From Flavobacteriaceae bacterium (GTDB taxonomy: Bacteria; Bacteroidota; Bacteroidia; Flavobacteriales; Flavobacteriaceae), in the NCBI GenBank assembly GCA_028279515.1, contig JANQNQ010000001.1, positions 186,001 through 250,000 of the forward strand: a DNA stretch of 64,000 bases. Reading direction: 5' to 3'. Made by a program: the position numbers and the translations under genes. Shown here in pieces: positions 52,195 to 61,281 of the stretch (the stretch's first letter is position 1; each line of letters starts with the position of its first letter). The notes below the pieces were generated by a model. It did not search any database, was not told the origin of the DNA, and saw only the letters and a list, made by a program, of their open reading frames with translations.

Positions 52195-54888
52195 ATGAAT
52201 AAACAAAACAAAAATAAATACTTAACCCTCTCTGGTCTTGAACCCCTGATCGTAACCCCCGAAAGCAATTTCATCAACGTAGGGGAGCGAACCAATGTCA
52301 CAGGTTCTCGAAAGTTTCTTCGGCTTATCAAAGAAGAAAAGTATGATGAGGCCTTAGAAGTAGCACGACACCAAGTCGAAGGCGGCGCCCTGATCATCGA
52401 CATCAATATGGACGAGGGAATGATTGACGGAGTCTACGCCATGACCACTTTTCTGAACTTGATCGCTTCAGAACCTGATATTGCTCGAGTGCCAATTATG
52501 ATCGACAGTTCAAAATGGGAGATCATCGAAGCCGGACTTAAGGTTGTACAAGGAAAGTGTGTCGTAAACTCGATCAGTTTAAAAGAGGGTGAAGAAGAAT
52601 TTGTACGCCAAGCCACCTTGATCAAGCGGTATGGTGCAGCCGTGATCGTCATGGCCTTTGACGAAGTCGGTCAGGCTGATAATTACGAACGACGTATTGA
52701 GATCTGTGAACGATCCTATCGAGTGTTGGTAGACAAAGTAAAGTTTGCGCCACAAGACATCATCTTTGACCCCAACATCTTTCCGGTCGCAACAGGAATG
52801 GAAGAACACCGTCAGAATGCTGTTGACTTTTTCAGAGCGACGCGTTGGATTCGTGAGAATTTACCCTACGCCAATGTCAGCGGAGGAGTGAGCAATGTGT
52901 CCTTTTCATTTCGAGGAAACAATGCAGTTCGTGAGGCGATGCACTCAGCCTTTTTATACCATGCTATCAAGGAAGGTATGAATATGGGGATTGTAAATCC
53001 TGCCTTGTTAGAGGTCTATGATGAGATTCCGAAAGATCTATTGGAGCATGTTGAAGATGTATTGTTAGATCGACGTGACGATGCCACAGAACGATTGTTA
53101 GAATTCGCTGAAACGGTCAAGGGGACAAAGAAAGAAGCAGACGAGAAAAAACTCGAATGGCGAAACGATCCATTACAAGAGCGTATCACCCATGCATTGG
53201 TTCGTGGGATTGACGAATTTATCGAGGTCGATGTAGAAGAAGCACGTCAATCGGTAGAGCGACCACTACATGTGATCGAAGGACATTTGATGAACGGAAT
53301 GAACGTTGTTGGTGACCTCTTTGGTAGCGGAAAAATGTTCTTACCGCAGGTGGTGAAATCGGCCCGCGTTATGAAAAAAGCGGTGGCCTATCTAAACCCT
53401 TTCATAGAAGAAGAAAAGAAAAAAGCCCCCCAAAGCGCTAAAAGCGCTGGGGGAGCTGGAAAAGTCCTTTTGGCAACAGTGAAAGGCGATGTGCATGACA
53501 TCGGAAAAAATATTGTTGGCGTTGTGTTGGGATGTAATAACTATGAGATCATTGATCTTGGGGTCATGGTACCACCAGAAAAGATCATTCAAACGGCCAT
53601 TGAAGAAAAGGTCGATATCATAGGACTCAGCGGACTCATCACTCCTTCGCTCGATGAGATGGTGTACCTGGCCAAAGAGATGGAAAAGAACAATCTAGAG
53701 ATTCCGTTGTTGATTGGTGGAGCCACTACTTCAAGAGCGCATACCGCCGTGAAGATCGACCCACAATATTCAAGAGGCGTGGTGCATGTAAACGATGCGT
53801 CCAGAGCCGTGACGGTTGTCGGCAACCTGCTTCAGGATAGCAGAGAAGATTACAAGGCGCAGATCCGAAACGAATACGATAAGTTCAGAGAGCAGTTTTT
53901 AACCCGTGGTAAAAAGAAGGAATATGTTTCAATTGAAGAGGCACGTCAACGAAAGTTCAAGATCGATTGGCAATCTACCGAGTTGATCAAACCAAAACAA
54001 CTGGGAATACAGGTGATTGAAGAACTGGAACTTAAAAAACTGGAAGCCTATATTGATTGGAGCCCTTTTTTTAGATCTTGGGACCTGCATGGCAAGTTCC
54101 CAGATATTCTGACCGATGAGATTGTTGGAGAACAGGCAAAGAGCCTTTTTGAAGATGCCAAGAAGATGTTGAAAGATGTATTGGAGCAAAAGCTATTGAC
54201 GGCAAAGGCAGTCTTCGGGCTCTTCCCTGCGAATACGGTCAACGATGATGACATTGAGCTGGTTGTGAATGGCACAAATACGGCTGTTTTTAGAACCTTG
54301 AGGCAACAACTTAAAAAGCGCGAAGGAAAGCCAAGCTTTGCACTAGCTGATTTTGTAGCACCAAAAGAAACCGGATTGCAAGACCATATCGGTTGTTTCT
54401 GCGTGACCGCAGGTTTCGGAACGGCAGAACTGGCTAAGGGGTATGAAGAAGAGCATGACGATTACAGTTCGATTATGATCAAGGCATTGGCCGACCGTTT
54501 GGCGGAAGCCTTTGCAGAGTACTTGCACGAACAAGTAAGAACGGAATATTGGAGCTATGCCGCTAATGAACAACTATCTAATGATGATCTAATTGCTGAA
54601 GCCTATAAAGGAATTCGTCCGGCGCCGGGGTATCCAGCCTGTCCGGATCATTTGGAAAAGGAAACGATCTGGGAAGTATTGAACGTAGAAGAACGAATCG
54701 GGGTAAAGCTTACCGAGAGTTTGGCCATGTGGCCGGCTGCGTCAGTTTCGGGCTATTATTTTGCGAATTCCGAATCGAAGTATTTCGGACTCGGTAAGAT
54801 CACCGAAGACCAGTTGGAAGATTACAGCAGTCGAAAAGGAATTGATATTGACATCGCGAGAAAATGGTTAAATCCAAACCTCGCATGA
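52195..54888 (+). CDS. metH: Methionine synthase, folate/B12/activation modules (split MetH, part 2)
   Basis: 897 residues in order: pterin-binding domain (about 15-285: [43 protein letters not shown]), cobalamin cap (about 325-405, [38 protein letters not shown]), B12 domain with [12 protein letters not shown] (about 430-441), and a SAM-dependent reactivation domain ([27 protein letters not shown]). Methylates homocysteine using methyltetrahydrofolate from MetF. An in-frame palindrome at 53425-53456 lies in the linker before the B12 domain. Confidence 0.95.
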   Translation: MNKQNKNKYLTLSGLEPLIVTPESNFINVGERTNVTGSRKFLRLIKEEKYDEALEVARHQVEGGALIIDINMDEGMIDGVYAMTTFLNLIASEPDIARVPIMIDSSKWEIIEAGLKVVQGKCVVNSISLKEGEEEFVRQATLIKRYGAAVIVMAFDEVGQADNYERRIEICERSYRVLVDKVKFAPQDIIFDPNIFPVATGMEEHRQNAVDFFRATRWIRENLPYANVSGGVSNVSFSFRGNNAVREAMHSAFLYHAIKEGMNMGIVNPALLEVYDEIPKDLLEHVEDVLLDRRDDATERLLEFAETVKGTKKEADEKKLEWRNDPLQERITHALVRGIDEFIEVDVEEARQSVERPLHVIEGHLMNGMNVVGDLFGSGKMFLPQVVKSARVMKKAVAYLNPFIEEEKKKAPQSAKSAGGAGKVLLATVKGDVHDIGKNIVGVVLGCNNYEIIDLGVMVPPEKIIQTAIEEKVDIIGLSGLITPSLDEMVYLAKEMEKNNLEIPLLIGGATTSRAHTAVKIDPQYSRGVVHVNDASRAVTVVGNLLQDSREDYKAQIRNEYDKFREQFLTRGKKKEYVSIEEARQRKFKIDWQSTELIKPKQLGIQVIEELELKKLEAYIDWSPFFRSWDLHGKFPDILTDEIVGEQAKSLFEDAKKMLKDVLEQKLLTAKAVFGLFPANTVNDDDIELVVNGTNTAVFRTLRQQLKKREGKPSFALADFVAPKETGLQDHIGCFCVTAGFGTAELAKGYEEEHDDYSSIMIKALADRLAEAFAEYLHEQVRTEYWSYAANEQLSNDDLIAEAYKGIRPAPGYPACPDHLEKETIWEVLNVEERIGVKLTESLAMWPAASVSGYYFANSESKYFGLGKITEDQLEDYSSRKGIDIDIARKWLNPNLA
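53425..53456. repeat. In-frame palindrome inside metH part 2
   Basis: GCCCCCC, AA, AGCGCT, AAA, AGCGCT, GGGGG: a GC-rich hairpin encoding the low-complexity linker [12 protein letters not shown] between cap and B12 domains. It reads as a small palindrome tolerated because it keeps frame in a flexible linker. Confidence 0.65.
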
Positions 54889-55137
54889 CCGCGTTAGGGA
54901 TTGAGGCACTTCGACTGCGCTCAGTGCTGGCTGATTGACTGCATTGAGCAAAGGAGTTGTTGGAGCTCATGATAATTGCTGTTTTGTCTCCCCGAGCGCA
55001 GTCGAGGGGCTTTCATTTAGGAGCAATTATAATAGCGACTGCCGAAAGCCCGACCCTCCGAAGCTTTAGCGTAGGGGGGAACGCCAAAAAATAAAAACAT
55101 AAAAGGAAGCTGCCGAGCAGCATGATACATACGATAG
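54889..55137. other. Intergenic stretch metH-metF with palindromes
   Basis: Contains GCGTTAGGGATTGAGGC at the start (resembling the opening of the element at 22141 but then interrupted), a GCACTTCGACTGCGCTCAGTGC palindrome, CCCCGAGCGCAGTCGAGGGG at 54990-55009, and the inverse 21-bp word shared with 50528. No ORF or riboswitch seen before metF. Confidence 0.55.
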
Positions 55138-56094
55138 ATGAAAGTTATAGAACACATTGAAAAAGCCAACGGAAGTACCTTGTTCTCGTTTGAGATCCTT
55201 CCGCCGTTGAAAGGACAAAACATTAAATCGATCTTTGATAGCATCGACCCATTGATGGAGTTTAAACCTCCGTTTATTGATGTGACCTATCATCGGGAGG
55301 AATATGTGTATAAGGAGCTGGGCAATGGATTGCTCGAAAAACATATCATTCGTAAACGACCGGGGACGGTGGGGATATGTGCGGCCATTCAGAACAAGTA
55401 TAGCGTAGATGCGATCCCTCATATTCTTTGCGGAGGATTCAGTAAGGAAGACACTGAAAATTTCTTGATCGATCTAGATTTCTTGGGCATTGATAATGTG
55501 TTGGCCCTTCGAGGAGATGCCGTTGCTTCTGAAACGTATTTCAAACCTGAAAAGGATGGGCATAATTATGCTTCGGACTTAGTGAAGCAAATTGTCGATC
55601 TCAATACTGGAAAGTATTTGGATGAGGAACTTCAGAACTCGTCGGCCACTGATTTTTGTATTGGCGTTGCTGGGTATCCAGAAAAGCATATGGAGGCGCC
55701 AAGCCTGGATAGCGATATTCACTTTTTAAAGAAAAAGATCAAATCGGGTGCGTCGTACATTGTGACGCAAATGTTCTTTGACAATAGCAAGTTTTTTGAG
55801 TTCGTCGAAAAATGTAGAGCGGCCGGAATCACAGTGCCAATCATTCCGGGGTTAAAACCAATCTCGACCAAAAAGCAACTCAACCTGATTCCACATCGGT
55901 TTAAGGTGGATCTGCCAGATGATTTGATCATGGCGGTTGTGAGAGCAGAAGACAATAAGGCCGTACGACAGATCGGTATTGAATGGTGCATTGAACAGAG
56001 CAAAGAATTAGTAGCTAAAGGTGTGCCATTACTGCATTATTACTCAATGGGAAAATCTGATAACATCAAAGCCATAGCCAAAGAAGTTTTTTAA
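55138..56094 (+). CDS. metF: Methylenetetrahydrofolate reductase
   Basis: FAD enzyme producing the methyltetrahydrofolate used by MetH. 318 residues: LFSFEILPPLKGQNIKSIFD (catalytic Glu), PPFIDVTYHREEYV, NVLALRGDA, CIGVAGYPEKHMEAPSLDSDIHFLKKKIKSGASYIVTQMFFDN and PIIPGLKPI. Follows metH on the same strand; whether it shares the SAM-I leader depends on readthrough of a 250-nt gap. Confidence 0.95.
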   Translation: MKVIEHIEKANGSTLFSFEILPPLKGQNIKSIFDSIDPLMEFKPPFIDVTYHREEYVYKELGNGLLEKHIIRKRPGTVGICAAIQNKYSVDAIPHILCGGFSKEDTENFLIDLDFLGIDNVLALRGDAVASETYFKPEKDGHNYASDLVKQIVDLNTGKYLDEELQNSSATDFCIGVAGYPEKHMEAPSLDSDIHFLKKKIKSGASYIVTQMFFDNSKFFEFVEKCRAAGITVPIIPGLKPISTKKQLNLIPHRFKVDLPDDLIMAVVRAEDNKAVRQIGIEWCIEQSKELVAKGVPLLHYYSMGKSDNIKAIAKEVF

Positions 56095-56152
56095 TTACAT
56101 TTGCCTCGGTCCAGTGTATATGATCAAAATTGGGCTGTGAAACTTTGAATAG

Positions 56153-57247
56153 ATGAAACACATTCTTTTTGGTCTTTGTTTTCTATTATCGACAATAGGA
56201 TTTTCTCAAGAAGGCGCCAAACATTCCTTTATAGATGTTAATTACTTTAAGGGTAACATTGCCAACCACAATGATGATATCCTGCATTTAATTACGGGAC
56301 ATCCCGAAGGAATGATCATCGGCTGGAACCGAAAGACCTTTGGCGATCAAGAATGGGAATCGTTATACAATTACCCTGATTACGGAGTCTCTTTTAGCTA
56401 TCAGAATCTAAAAAACGAATTTTTAGGAGAGAATTACGCGTTGTATGCGCACTATAATTTCTATTTCTTTAAACGAAATCTGATGCTTCGCATCGGACAA
56501 GGATTGGCCTATACGACGAATCCGTACGATAAGGAAGATAATTTCAGGAACATCGCTTTCGGTTCTCGTTTTATGAGTAGCACCTACTTGATGCTCAACT
56601 ACAAAAAGGAACGAATCATCGACCGGTTTGGTTTGCAAGCAGGGCTATCACTGATCCATTATTCGAATGCGAATGTAAAAGCGCCGAATACGAGTATCAA
56701 TTCGATCACCTTTAACCTTGGGGTCAATTATGATCTGAGTGATTTGGAAGAGGTTGAATATAAAGAGGCCGAAAAAGGGGAGAAGTTCAAAGAACCTATC
56801 AAGTATAACATGGTATTTAGAACAGGGGTCAATGAAAGTGACGTGGTCGATAGTGGGCAATTTCCATTTTATATCTTTTCGTTTTATGCCGATAAGCGCT
56901 TGAACAGAAAAAGTGCGGTGCATGCGGGGACCGAAGTGTTCTTCTCTAATTTTTTAAAGGAATTTATCGAGTATAGAAGCATTGCATTTCCGCTAGGAGA
57001 TCTTGATGGAAGTGAAGATTTTAAACGTGTCGGACTCTTTGTTGGGCATGAACTGTTCGTCAACAAACTGTCAGTACTCTCCCAATTGGGGTACTATGTG
57101 TACAACCCATCAAAGTTTGAAAGTGACACCTACATTCGTATTGGAATGAAACGCTATTTTGGGGAAAAGTTCTTTGGAAGCCTTACCTTGAAGTCACATG
57201 CGGCTAAGGCCGAAGCTGTCGAATTTGGAATCGGAATTAGATTATAA
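56153..57247 (+). CDS. PagL-like lipid A deacylase / acyloxyacyl hydrolase
   Basis: 364-residue outer-membrane protein with signal peptide (MKHILFGLCFLLSTIGFSQ). The segment LSLIHYSNANVKAPNTSINSITFNLG at about residue 166 resembles the PagL catalytic His-Ser region (HxSN...PN), and the chain is rich in amphipathic strands with a terminal GIGIRL. It may remove a 3-O-acyl chain from lipid A. It carries an extra C-terminal half beyond the 8-strand PagL barrel. Confidence 0.8.
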   Translation: MKHILFGLCFLLSTIGFSQEGAKHSFIDVNYFKGNIANHNDDILHLITGHPEGMIIGWNRKTFGDQEWESLYNYPDYGVSFSYQNLKNEFLGENYALYAHYNFYFFKRNLMLRIGQGLAYTTNPYDKEDNFRNIAFGSRFMSSTYLMLNYKKERIIDRFGLQAGLSLIHYSNANVKAPNTSINSITFNLGVNYDLSDLEEVEYKEAEKGEKFKEPIKYNMVFRTGVNESDVVDSGQFPFYIFSFYADKRLNRKSAVHAGTEVFFSNFLKEFIEYRSIAFPLGDLDGSEDFKRVGLFVGHELFVNKLSVLSQLGYYVYNPSKFESDTYIRIGMKRYFGEKFFGSLTLKSHAAKAEAVEFGIGIRL

Positions 57248-57276
57248 GCACTATGGAAGCCATCTTGAAACAACAT

Positions 57277-58035
57277 ATGACAAGAATTTCTACCATCATT
57301 TTACTATTTGTGCTGGCTTTTTTACAGCTAGGATGCAATAGCGAAAATGCCAATGATTGCTTACAAACATCTGGAACGATAATACAGGAAGAATTTACCG
57401 TAACCCCATTCTCTAGAATACTAGTGAATCGGGATATAGAAATGATCATCAGCGTAGGGACAGAATATTCGGTGATTGTAGAGACCGGAAAGAACTTGCT
57501 CAATGATGTTGAGGTCAATGTTATTGGTGACCGTTTGATACTCACCGACAACAATACGTGTAACCTAGTAAGACCTTACGGAATCACGAAGGTCTTTGTG
57601 ACTGCTCCCGATCTTACCGAGATTCGAAGCTCAACACAATTAGACATTAGATCACAGGGAACGCTGACGTTTGCGAACCTTCATTTACAGTCAGAAGATG
57701 CCAATGAAAATGCCCTGAATACTGGAAATTTCTATTTAGATATAGACAATGAGTCTTTGCGACTTACTTTTAACAACCTTTCGAATGCTTTTATTACCGG
57801 AGAAACAGAAAGATTGAACATTGGCTTTTTCTCAGGTAATGGTCGTTTTGAAGGAGAAAATCTCATGGCCGATGAAGTAGATCTGTTTCATCGAGGGTCT
57901 AATGATATTATTGTGCATCCGCTCTCCCGAATTTCGGGCACCATCTATAGCACGGGAGATGTAATTGCCTTGAACCGCCCATCAACAGTAGATGTGGAAG
58001 AACTATACCAAGGACGACTGATCTTTAGAGATTAA
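57277..58035 (+). CDS. Head-GIN (DUF2807) lipoprotein
   Basis: 252 residues from the ATG at 57277, which gives a standard lipoprotein signal (MTRISTIILLFVLAFLQLGC, lipobox LQLGC); an ATG 24 nt earlier would add MEAILKQH. The mature part (FTVTPFSRILVNRDIEMIISVGTEYSVIVETGKNLLNDVEVNVIGDRL) is the head-GIN beta-helix-like domain. Function unknown. Converges on gldA with a 4-nt overlap. Confidence 0.85.
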   Translation: MTRISTIILLFVLAFLQLGCNSENANDCLQTSGTIIQEEFTVTPFSRILVNRDIEMIISVGTEYSVIVETGKNLLNDVEVNVIGDRLILTDNNTCNLVRPYGITKVFVTAPDLTEIRSSTQLDIRSQGTLTFANLHLQSEDANENALNTGNFYLDIDNESLRLTFNNLSNAFITGETERLNIGFFSGNGRFEGENLMADEVDLFHRGSNDIIVHPLSRISGTIYSTGDVIALNRPSTVDVEELYQGRLIFRD

Positions 58036-58925
58036 GCGGTGAGGTCTCTGAAAAGACTTTCCAGGTTTTCATTTTTCTGATCCAGCTTTAATGTTTTGAG
58101 TCCGTTGTCATGGGCAAAATCAAACACCAAAGGTCGCATGTCCTTCTCAGTTGCAAAAGTGATTTCGTACGTGAAGTCATGAATGTTCTTTACCTCTTTA
58201 ACATGCGGTAGCTTTTGTAGTAGAACATCTTCTACTCGGTAATCGAACTCGACCACAATAATTTGATCTTTTCCTTCTCGAAGCGCCTTCAGCTTCTTAT
58301 CGGCGACAATACTCCCTTTATTGATGATAATGACTCGGTCGCAGATGGCTTCGACCTCCTGCATTATATGGGTTGAAAGGAAAACGGTCTTTTCCTTTCC
58401 TAATGACTTGATGAGTTTACGTATTTCGACCAATTGATTGGGGTCAAGTCCTGTGGTGGGTTCATCCAAGATCAATACCTCAGGGTCATGCAACAAAGCA
58501 TTGGCGAGTCCGACACGTTGTCGATACCCTTTTGAGAGCTGCCCAATTTTCTTGTGTGATTCAGGGGTAAGCCCAGTACGCTCGATGACTTCTTCAACCT
58601 TGGATTTTGAAACCTTGTAGATATCTGCGTTGAATCTCAAGTATTCCTTTACATACATCTCTAAGTACAACGGATTGTGTTCTGGCAAATAGCCCACACT
58701 ACGTTGTACGCTGGTTTTGTTTTTCATGACGTCATGTCCGTTTACTGCAGCTTGTCCGTCACTAGCTTCAATAAAAGTGGTGAGGATTTTCATCATCGTC
58801 GATTTACCAGCACCATTGGGACCTAAGAAACCAACAATCTCTCCTTTTTCAACAGAAAAAGAGACATCGTTTAAGGCTTTTTGGGAACCGTACAGTTTTG
58901 AGATGTTTGCTACATGTATCGACAT
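58032..58925 (-). CDS. gldA: Gliding-motility ABC transporter ATPase GldA
   Basis: 297 residues from the ATG at 58923-58925 (MSIHVANISKLYG); in-frame codons 18 nt upstream look non-native. Walker A GFLGPNGAGKSTMMKIL, signature QLSKGYRQRVGLANALL, Walker B EVLILDEPTTGLDP and H-loop VFLSTHIMQEVEAICDRV. The GldA assignment rests on resemblance to the Bacteroidota ATPase that pairs with GldFG; gldF and gldG are not in the window. Confidence 0.85.
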   Translation of the reverse strand: MSIHVANISKLYGSQKALNDVSFSVEKGEIVGFLGPNGAGKSTMMKILTTFIEASDGQAAVNGHDVMKNKTSVQRSVGYLPEHNPLYLEMYVKEYLRFNADIYKVSKSKVEEVIERTGLTPESHKKIGQLSKGYRQRVGLANALLHDPEVLILDEPTTGLDPNQLVEIRKLIKSLGKEKTVFLSTHIMQEVEAICDRVIIINKGSIVADKKLKALREGKDQIIVVEFDYRVEDVLLQKLPHVKEVKNIHDFTYEITFATEKDMRPLVFDFAHDNGLKTLKLDQKNENLESLFRDLTA

Positions 58926-59053
58926 AAAGAGATGTTTGGCCAAAAATACATAATATTAATTTGAAGATTCTCTTAAAAAACGCGGCCTTTACTGTTAAAT
59001 TATAAATTATTGCAATTGAAATTGTTAGAATCCAAAAAAATAAATCCAATGTA

Positions 59054-59084
59054 TTTGTTTTTAAAAAAAGGAATACTACATTAG
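59054..59084 (+). promoter_or_regulatory. Promoter of the aromatic operon leader
   Basis: TTTG (59054-59057), 19-nt spacer, TACATTAG (59077-59084; 7 of 8 to TAnnTTTG). RNA would start about 15 nt before the leader peptide. Confidence 0.55.
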
Positions 59085-59105
59085 CACTATCAAACACAAA
59101 CAACG

Positions 59106-59186
59106 ATGTTTAACACAACATATTTTTGGAACGGTTTTTACTTTTTCTTTTACTTTAAAAGAGAAACGGGACTGTTATGTAAATAG
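59106..59186 (+). CDS. Phe/Tyr/Trp-rich leader peptide (26 residues)
   Basis: A complete small ORF (ATG 59106, TAG ending 59186) containing YFWNGFYFFFYF at residues 6-17; 7 Phe, 3 Tyr and 1 Trp in 26 residues. CGGGACT near its end (59167-59173) can pair with AGTCCTG (59213-59219) in the 5' arm of the terminator. It stands directly before pheA, like the pheA leader of enterobacteria in principle though not in sequence. Stalling for lack of charged tRNA-Phe should prevent termination. Confidence 0.82.
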   Translation: MFNTTYFWNGFYFFFYFKRETGLLCK

Positions 59187-59210
59187 GTTGTAACCATATA
59201 AGAAAACATG

Positions 59211-59241
59211 AAAGTCCTGATTTAATCAGGACTTTTTTTTT
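59211..59241 (+). terminator. Attenuator terminator before pheA
   Basis: Perfect 11-bp stem AAAGTCCTGAT (59211-59221) / ATCAGGACTTT (59225-59235), TTA loop and a T-run, 24 nt after the leader peptide stop and 27 nt before the pheA ATG. Confidence 0.9.
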
Positions 59242-59268
59242 GAACCGATCAAAAGTCAAAAAACTAAA

Positions 59269-60096
59269 ATGAATACAAAAGTTGCCATACAAGGCGTACG
59301 AGGATCCAACCACCATCAAGTGGCAAATGAGTACTTCTTTGATAATGTAGAACTCGATGAATGCCTCACTTTTGATGCCTTGATAGATAGCATTACGGCC
59401 AAAAAAAGCACAGATGCAGTGATGGCCATTGAAAATTCGATAGCGGGATCGATCATCCCAAACTATGCCCGTATCGACCATCACGGACTCCATATTGTTG
59501 GGGAGCACTATCTGAGCATCAGCCATAACTTAATGGCATTACCCGGTCAAAAGATTGAAGACATTGAAGAAGTGTGTTCACATCCCATGGCACTGTTGCA
59601 GTGCAAAGAGTTCTTCAAGCAACACCCGCACATCAAGTTGGTTGAGGATATTGACACGGCCGAAGTTGCCCGAAGAATATCCCAAGGAAAACTGAAGGGA
59701 ATAGGGGCGATTGCAAGTAAGAAAGCAGCTGGTCTTTTTGATATGGAGATCTTGGCAACCGACATTCAAACAATAAAGAACAACGCCACGCGATTTGTCA
59801 TCTTGCATACAGAGAATTCTTTGTTGCCTAAAGAAGAAGTAAATAAAGCATCGCTTAAATTCATGACCGATCACAAGCGAGGTAGTCTTGCCACCGTGCT
59901 CAATGTGATGAGCGATTGCAAACTGAACCTTACGAAGATACAATCCCTTCCTGTGATTGAAACACCTTGGAAGTATTCCTTTTTTGTGGATGTTACGTTT
60001 GATACCTATGACGATTTTGCCAAGGCCAAGTCTATTTTAGAAATCATGCTCGAAGATTTTAAAGTTTTGGGCGAATACAAAAATGGACGTTCATGA
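59269..60096 (+). CDS. pheA: Prephenate dehydratase
   Basis: Converts prephenate to phenylpyruvate. 275 residues: VAIQGVRGSNHHQVANEYF, AVMAIENSIAGSIIPNYARI (substrate-binding), ATRFVIL (the TRF catalytic-site motif) and a C-terminal ACT regulatory domain (RGSLATVLNVMSDCKLNLTKIQSLPVIETPWKYSFFVDV), whose ESRP-like segment allows Phe feedback. No fused chorismate mutase, which is carried by the last gene of the operon. Overlaps the next gene by 4 nt (ATGA). Confidence 0.95.
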   Translation: MNTKVAIQGVRGSNHHQVANEYFFDNVELDECLTFDALIDSITAKKSTDAVMAIENSIAGSIIPNYARIDHHGLHIVGEHYLSISHNLMALPGQKIEDIEEVCSHPMALLQCKEFFKQHPHIKLVEDIDTAEVARRISQGKLKGIGAIASKKAAGLFDMEILATDIQTIKNNATRFVILHTENSLLPKEEVNKASLKFMTDHKRGSLATVLNVMSDCKLNLTKIQSLPVIETPWKYSFFVDVTFDTYDDFAKAKSILEIMLEDFKVLGEYKNGRS

Positions 60097-61235
60097 TACC
60101 AGCTGAAAGATTACAAACGGTCAAAGAATACTATTTCTCGAAAAAACTTCGAGAAGTACGAGGGCTTGCCGCACAAGGAAAACCAATCATCAATATGGGC
60201 ATCGGTAGCCCTGATTTAAAACCAGATCAACAAGTAGTGAACGCTCTACAGCAGAGCCTTTCTGATCCTAGTGCTCACCAATATCAAAGCTATCAAGGAC
60301 TTCCGGCACTGCGCGAAGCAATGGCTTCATTTTATACTGAAAAATTCAAAGTGTCGCTTGATGCCGATTCCGAAGTATTGCCACTTATGGGGTCAAAAGA
60401 AGGCATTATGCACATTTCGCTGGCGTACTTGAATCCTGGAGATGAAGTGTTGATTCCCGATCCCGGGTATCCGACCTATTCGTCAGTGACCAAGCTAGTA
60501 CAAGCAGAACCTGTATATTATGACCTAACCGAAGCAAGTGGTTGGCTTCCGGATCTCGAAGAGTTGGCAAAGAAAGATCTTTCTCGTGTGAAGCTGATGT
60601 GGGTGAGCTATCCGCATATGCCCACAGGAGCCAAAGCGTCCAAAAGGTTTTTTGAGCAGCTGATAGCTTTTGCGAAAGCGCACGACATTTTAATAGTCAA
60701 TGACAACCCATATAGTTTTGTGTTGAACGATCAACCGCAGAGTTTACTCGCTGTTGATGGTGCCAAAGAGATGGTTTTAGAACTCAACTCTTTGAGCAAG
60801 ACCTTCAATTTGGCCGGATGGCGTGTCGGAATGGTAATGGGCGCTTCAACCCACATTCAAAATATCTTAAAGGTGAAAAGCAATATGGATTCGGGTATGT
60901 TCTACGGAATCCAAAAAGGGGCGATTCAGGCATTGAAAAGTGAAGGTACTTGGTATCAAAATATGAATGCAGTTTATGAAAGTAGAAGGGAATTGATCTG
61001 GAAACTCGCAGATATCCTTGGGTGTTCATACGATAAGAATGCGGCTGGTATGTTTGTGTGGGCGAAACTTCCAGATGGAAGCCCTTCCGCAGAAAAATTT
61101 ATCGATGACATTTTATACGAAAAGAGTGTCTTCATAACGCCAGGCACCATTTTTGGAAAGAACGGGGCAGGATACATTAGGTTTTCACTATGCGTACCTG
61201 AAGAAAAAATAGAAGAAGCAATTCGTAGGTTTTGA
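60093..61235 (+). CDS. Class I/II aminotransferase (aromatic operon)
   Basis: 380 residues: MGIGSPDLKPDQQVVNAL, YQSYQGLPALREAMASFY, PGYPTYSSVTKLV, VNDNPYSFVL (Asp to PLP) and ELNSLSKTFNLAGWRVGMVMG with the Schiff-base lysine. From its place between pheA and tyrA it probably transaminates phenylpyruvate and 4-hydroxyphenylpyruvate to Phe and Tyr. Exact specificity is not visible in the sequence. Confidence 0.9.
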   Translation: MIPAERLQTVKEYYFSKKLREVRGLAAQGKPIINMGIGSPDLKPDQQVVNALQQSLSDPSAHQYQSYQGLPALREAMASFYTEKFKVSLDADSEVLPLMGSKEGIMHISLAYLNPGDEVLIPDPGYPTYSSVTKLVQAEPVYYDLTEASGWLPDLEELAKKDLSRVKLMWVSYPHMPTGAKASKRFFEQLIAFAKAHDILIVNDNPYSFVLNDQPQSLLAVDGAKEMVLELNSLSKTFNLAGWRVGMVMGASTHIQNILKVKSNMDSGMFYGIQKGAIQALKSEGTWYQNMNAVYESRRELIWKLADILGCSYDKNAAGMFVWAKLPDGSPSAEKFIDDILYEKSVFITPGTIFGKNGAGYIRFSLCVPEEKIEEAIRRF

Positions 61236-61281
61236 ATGAAACCAAAATCGTAAATCGACAATCTTAAATCGATAATTGTAT

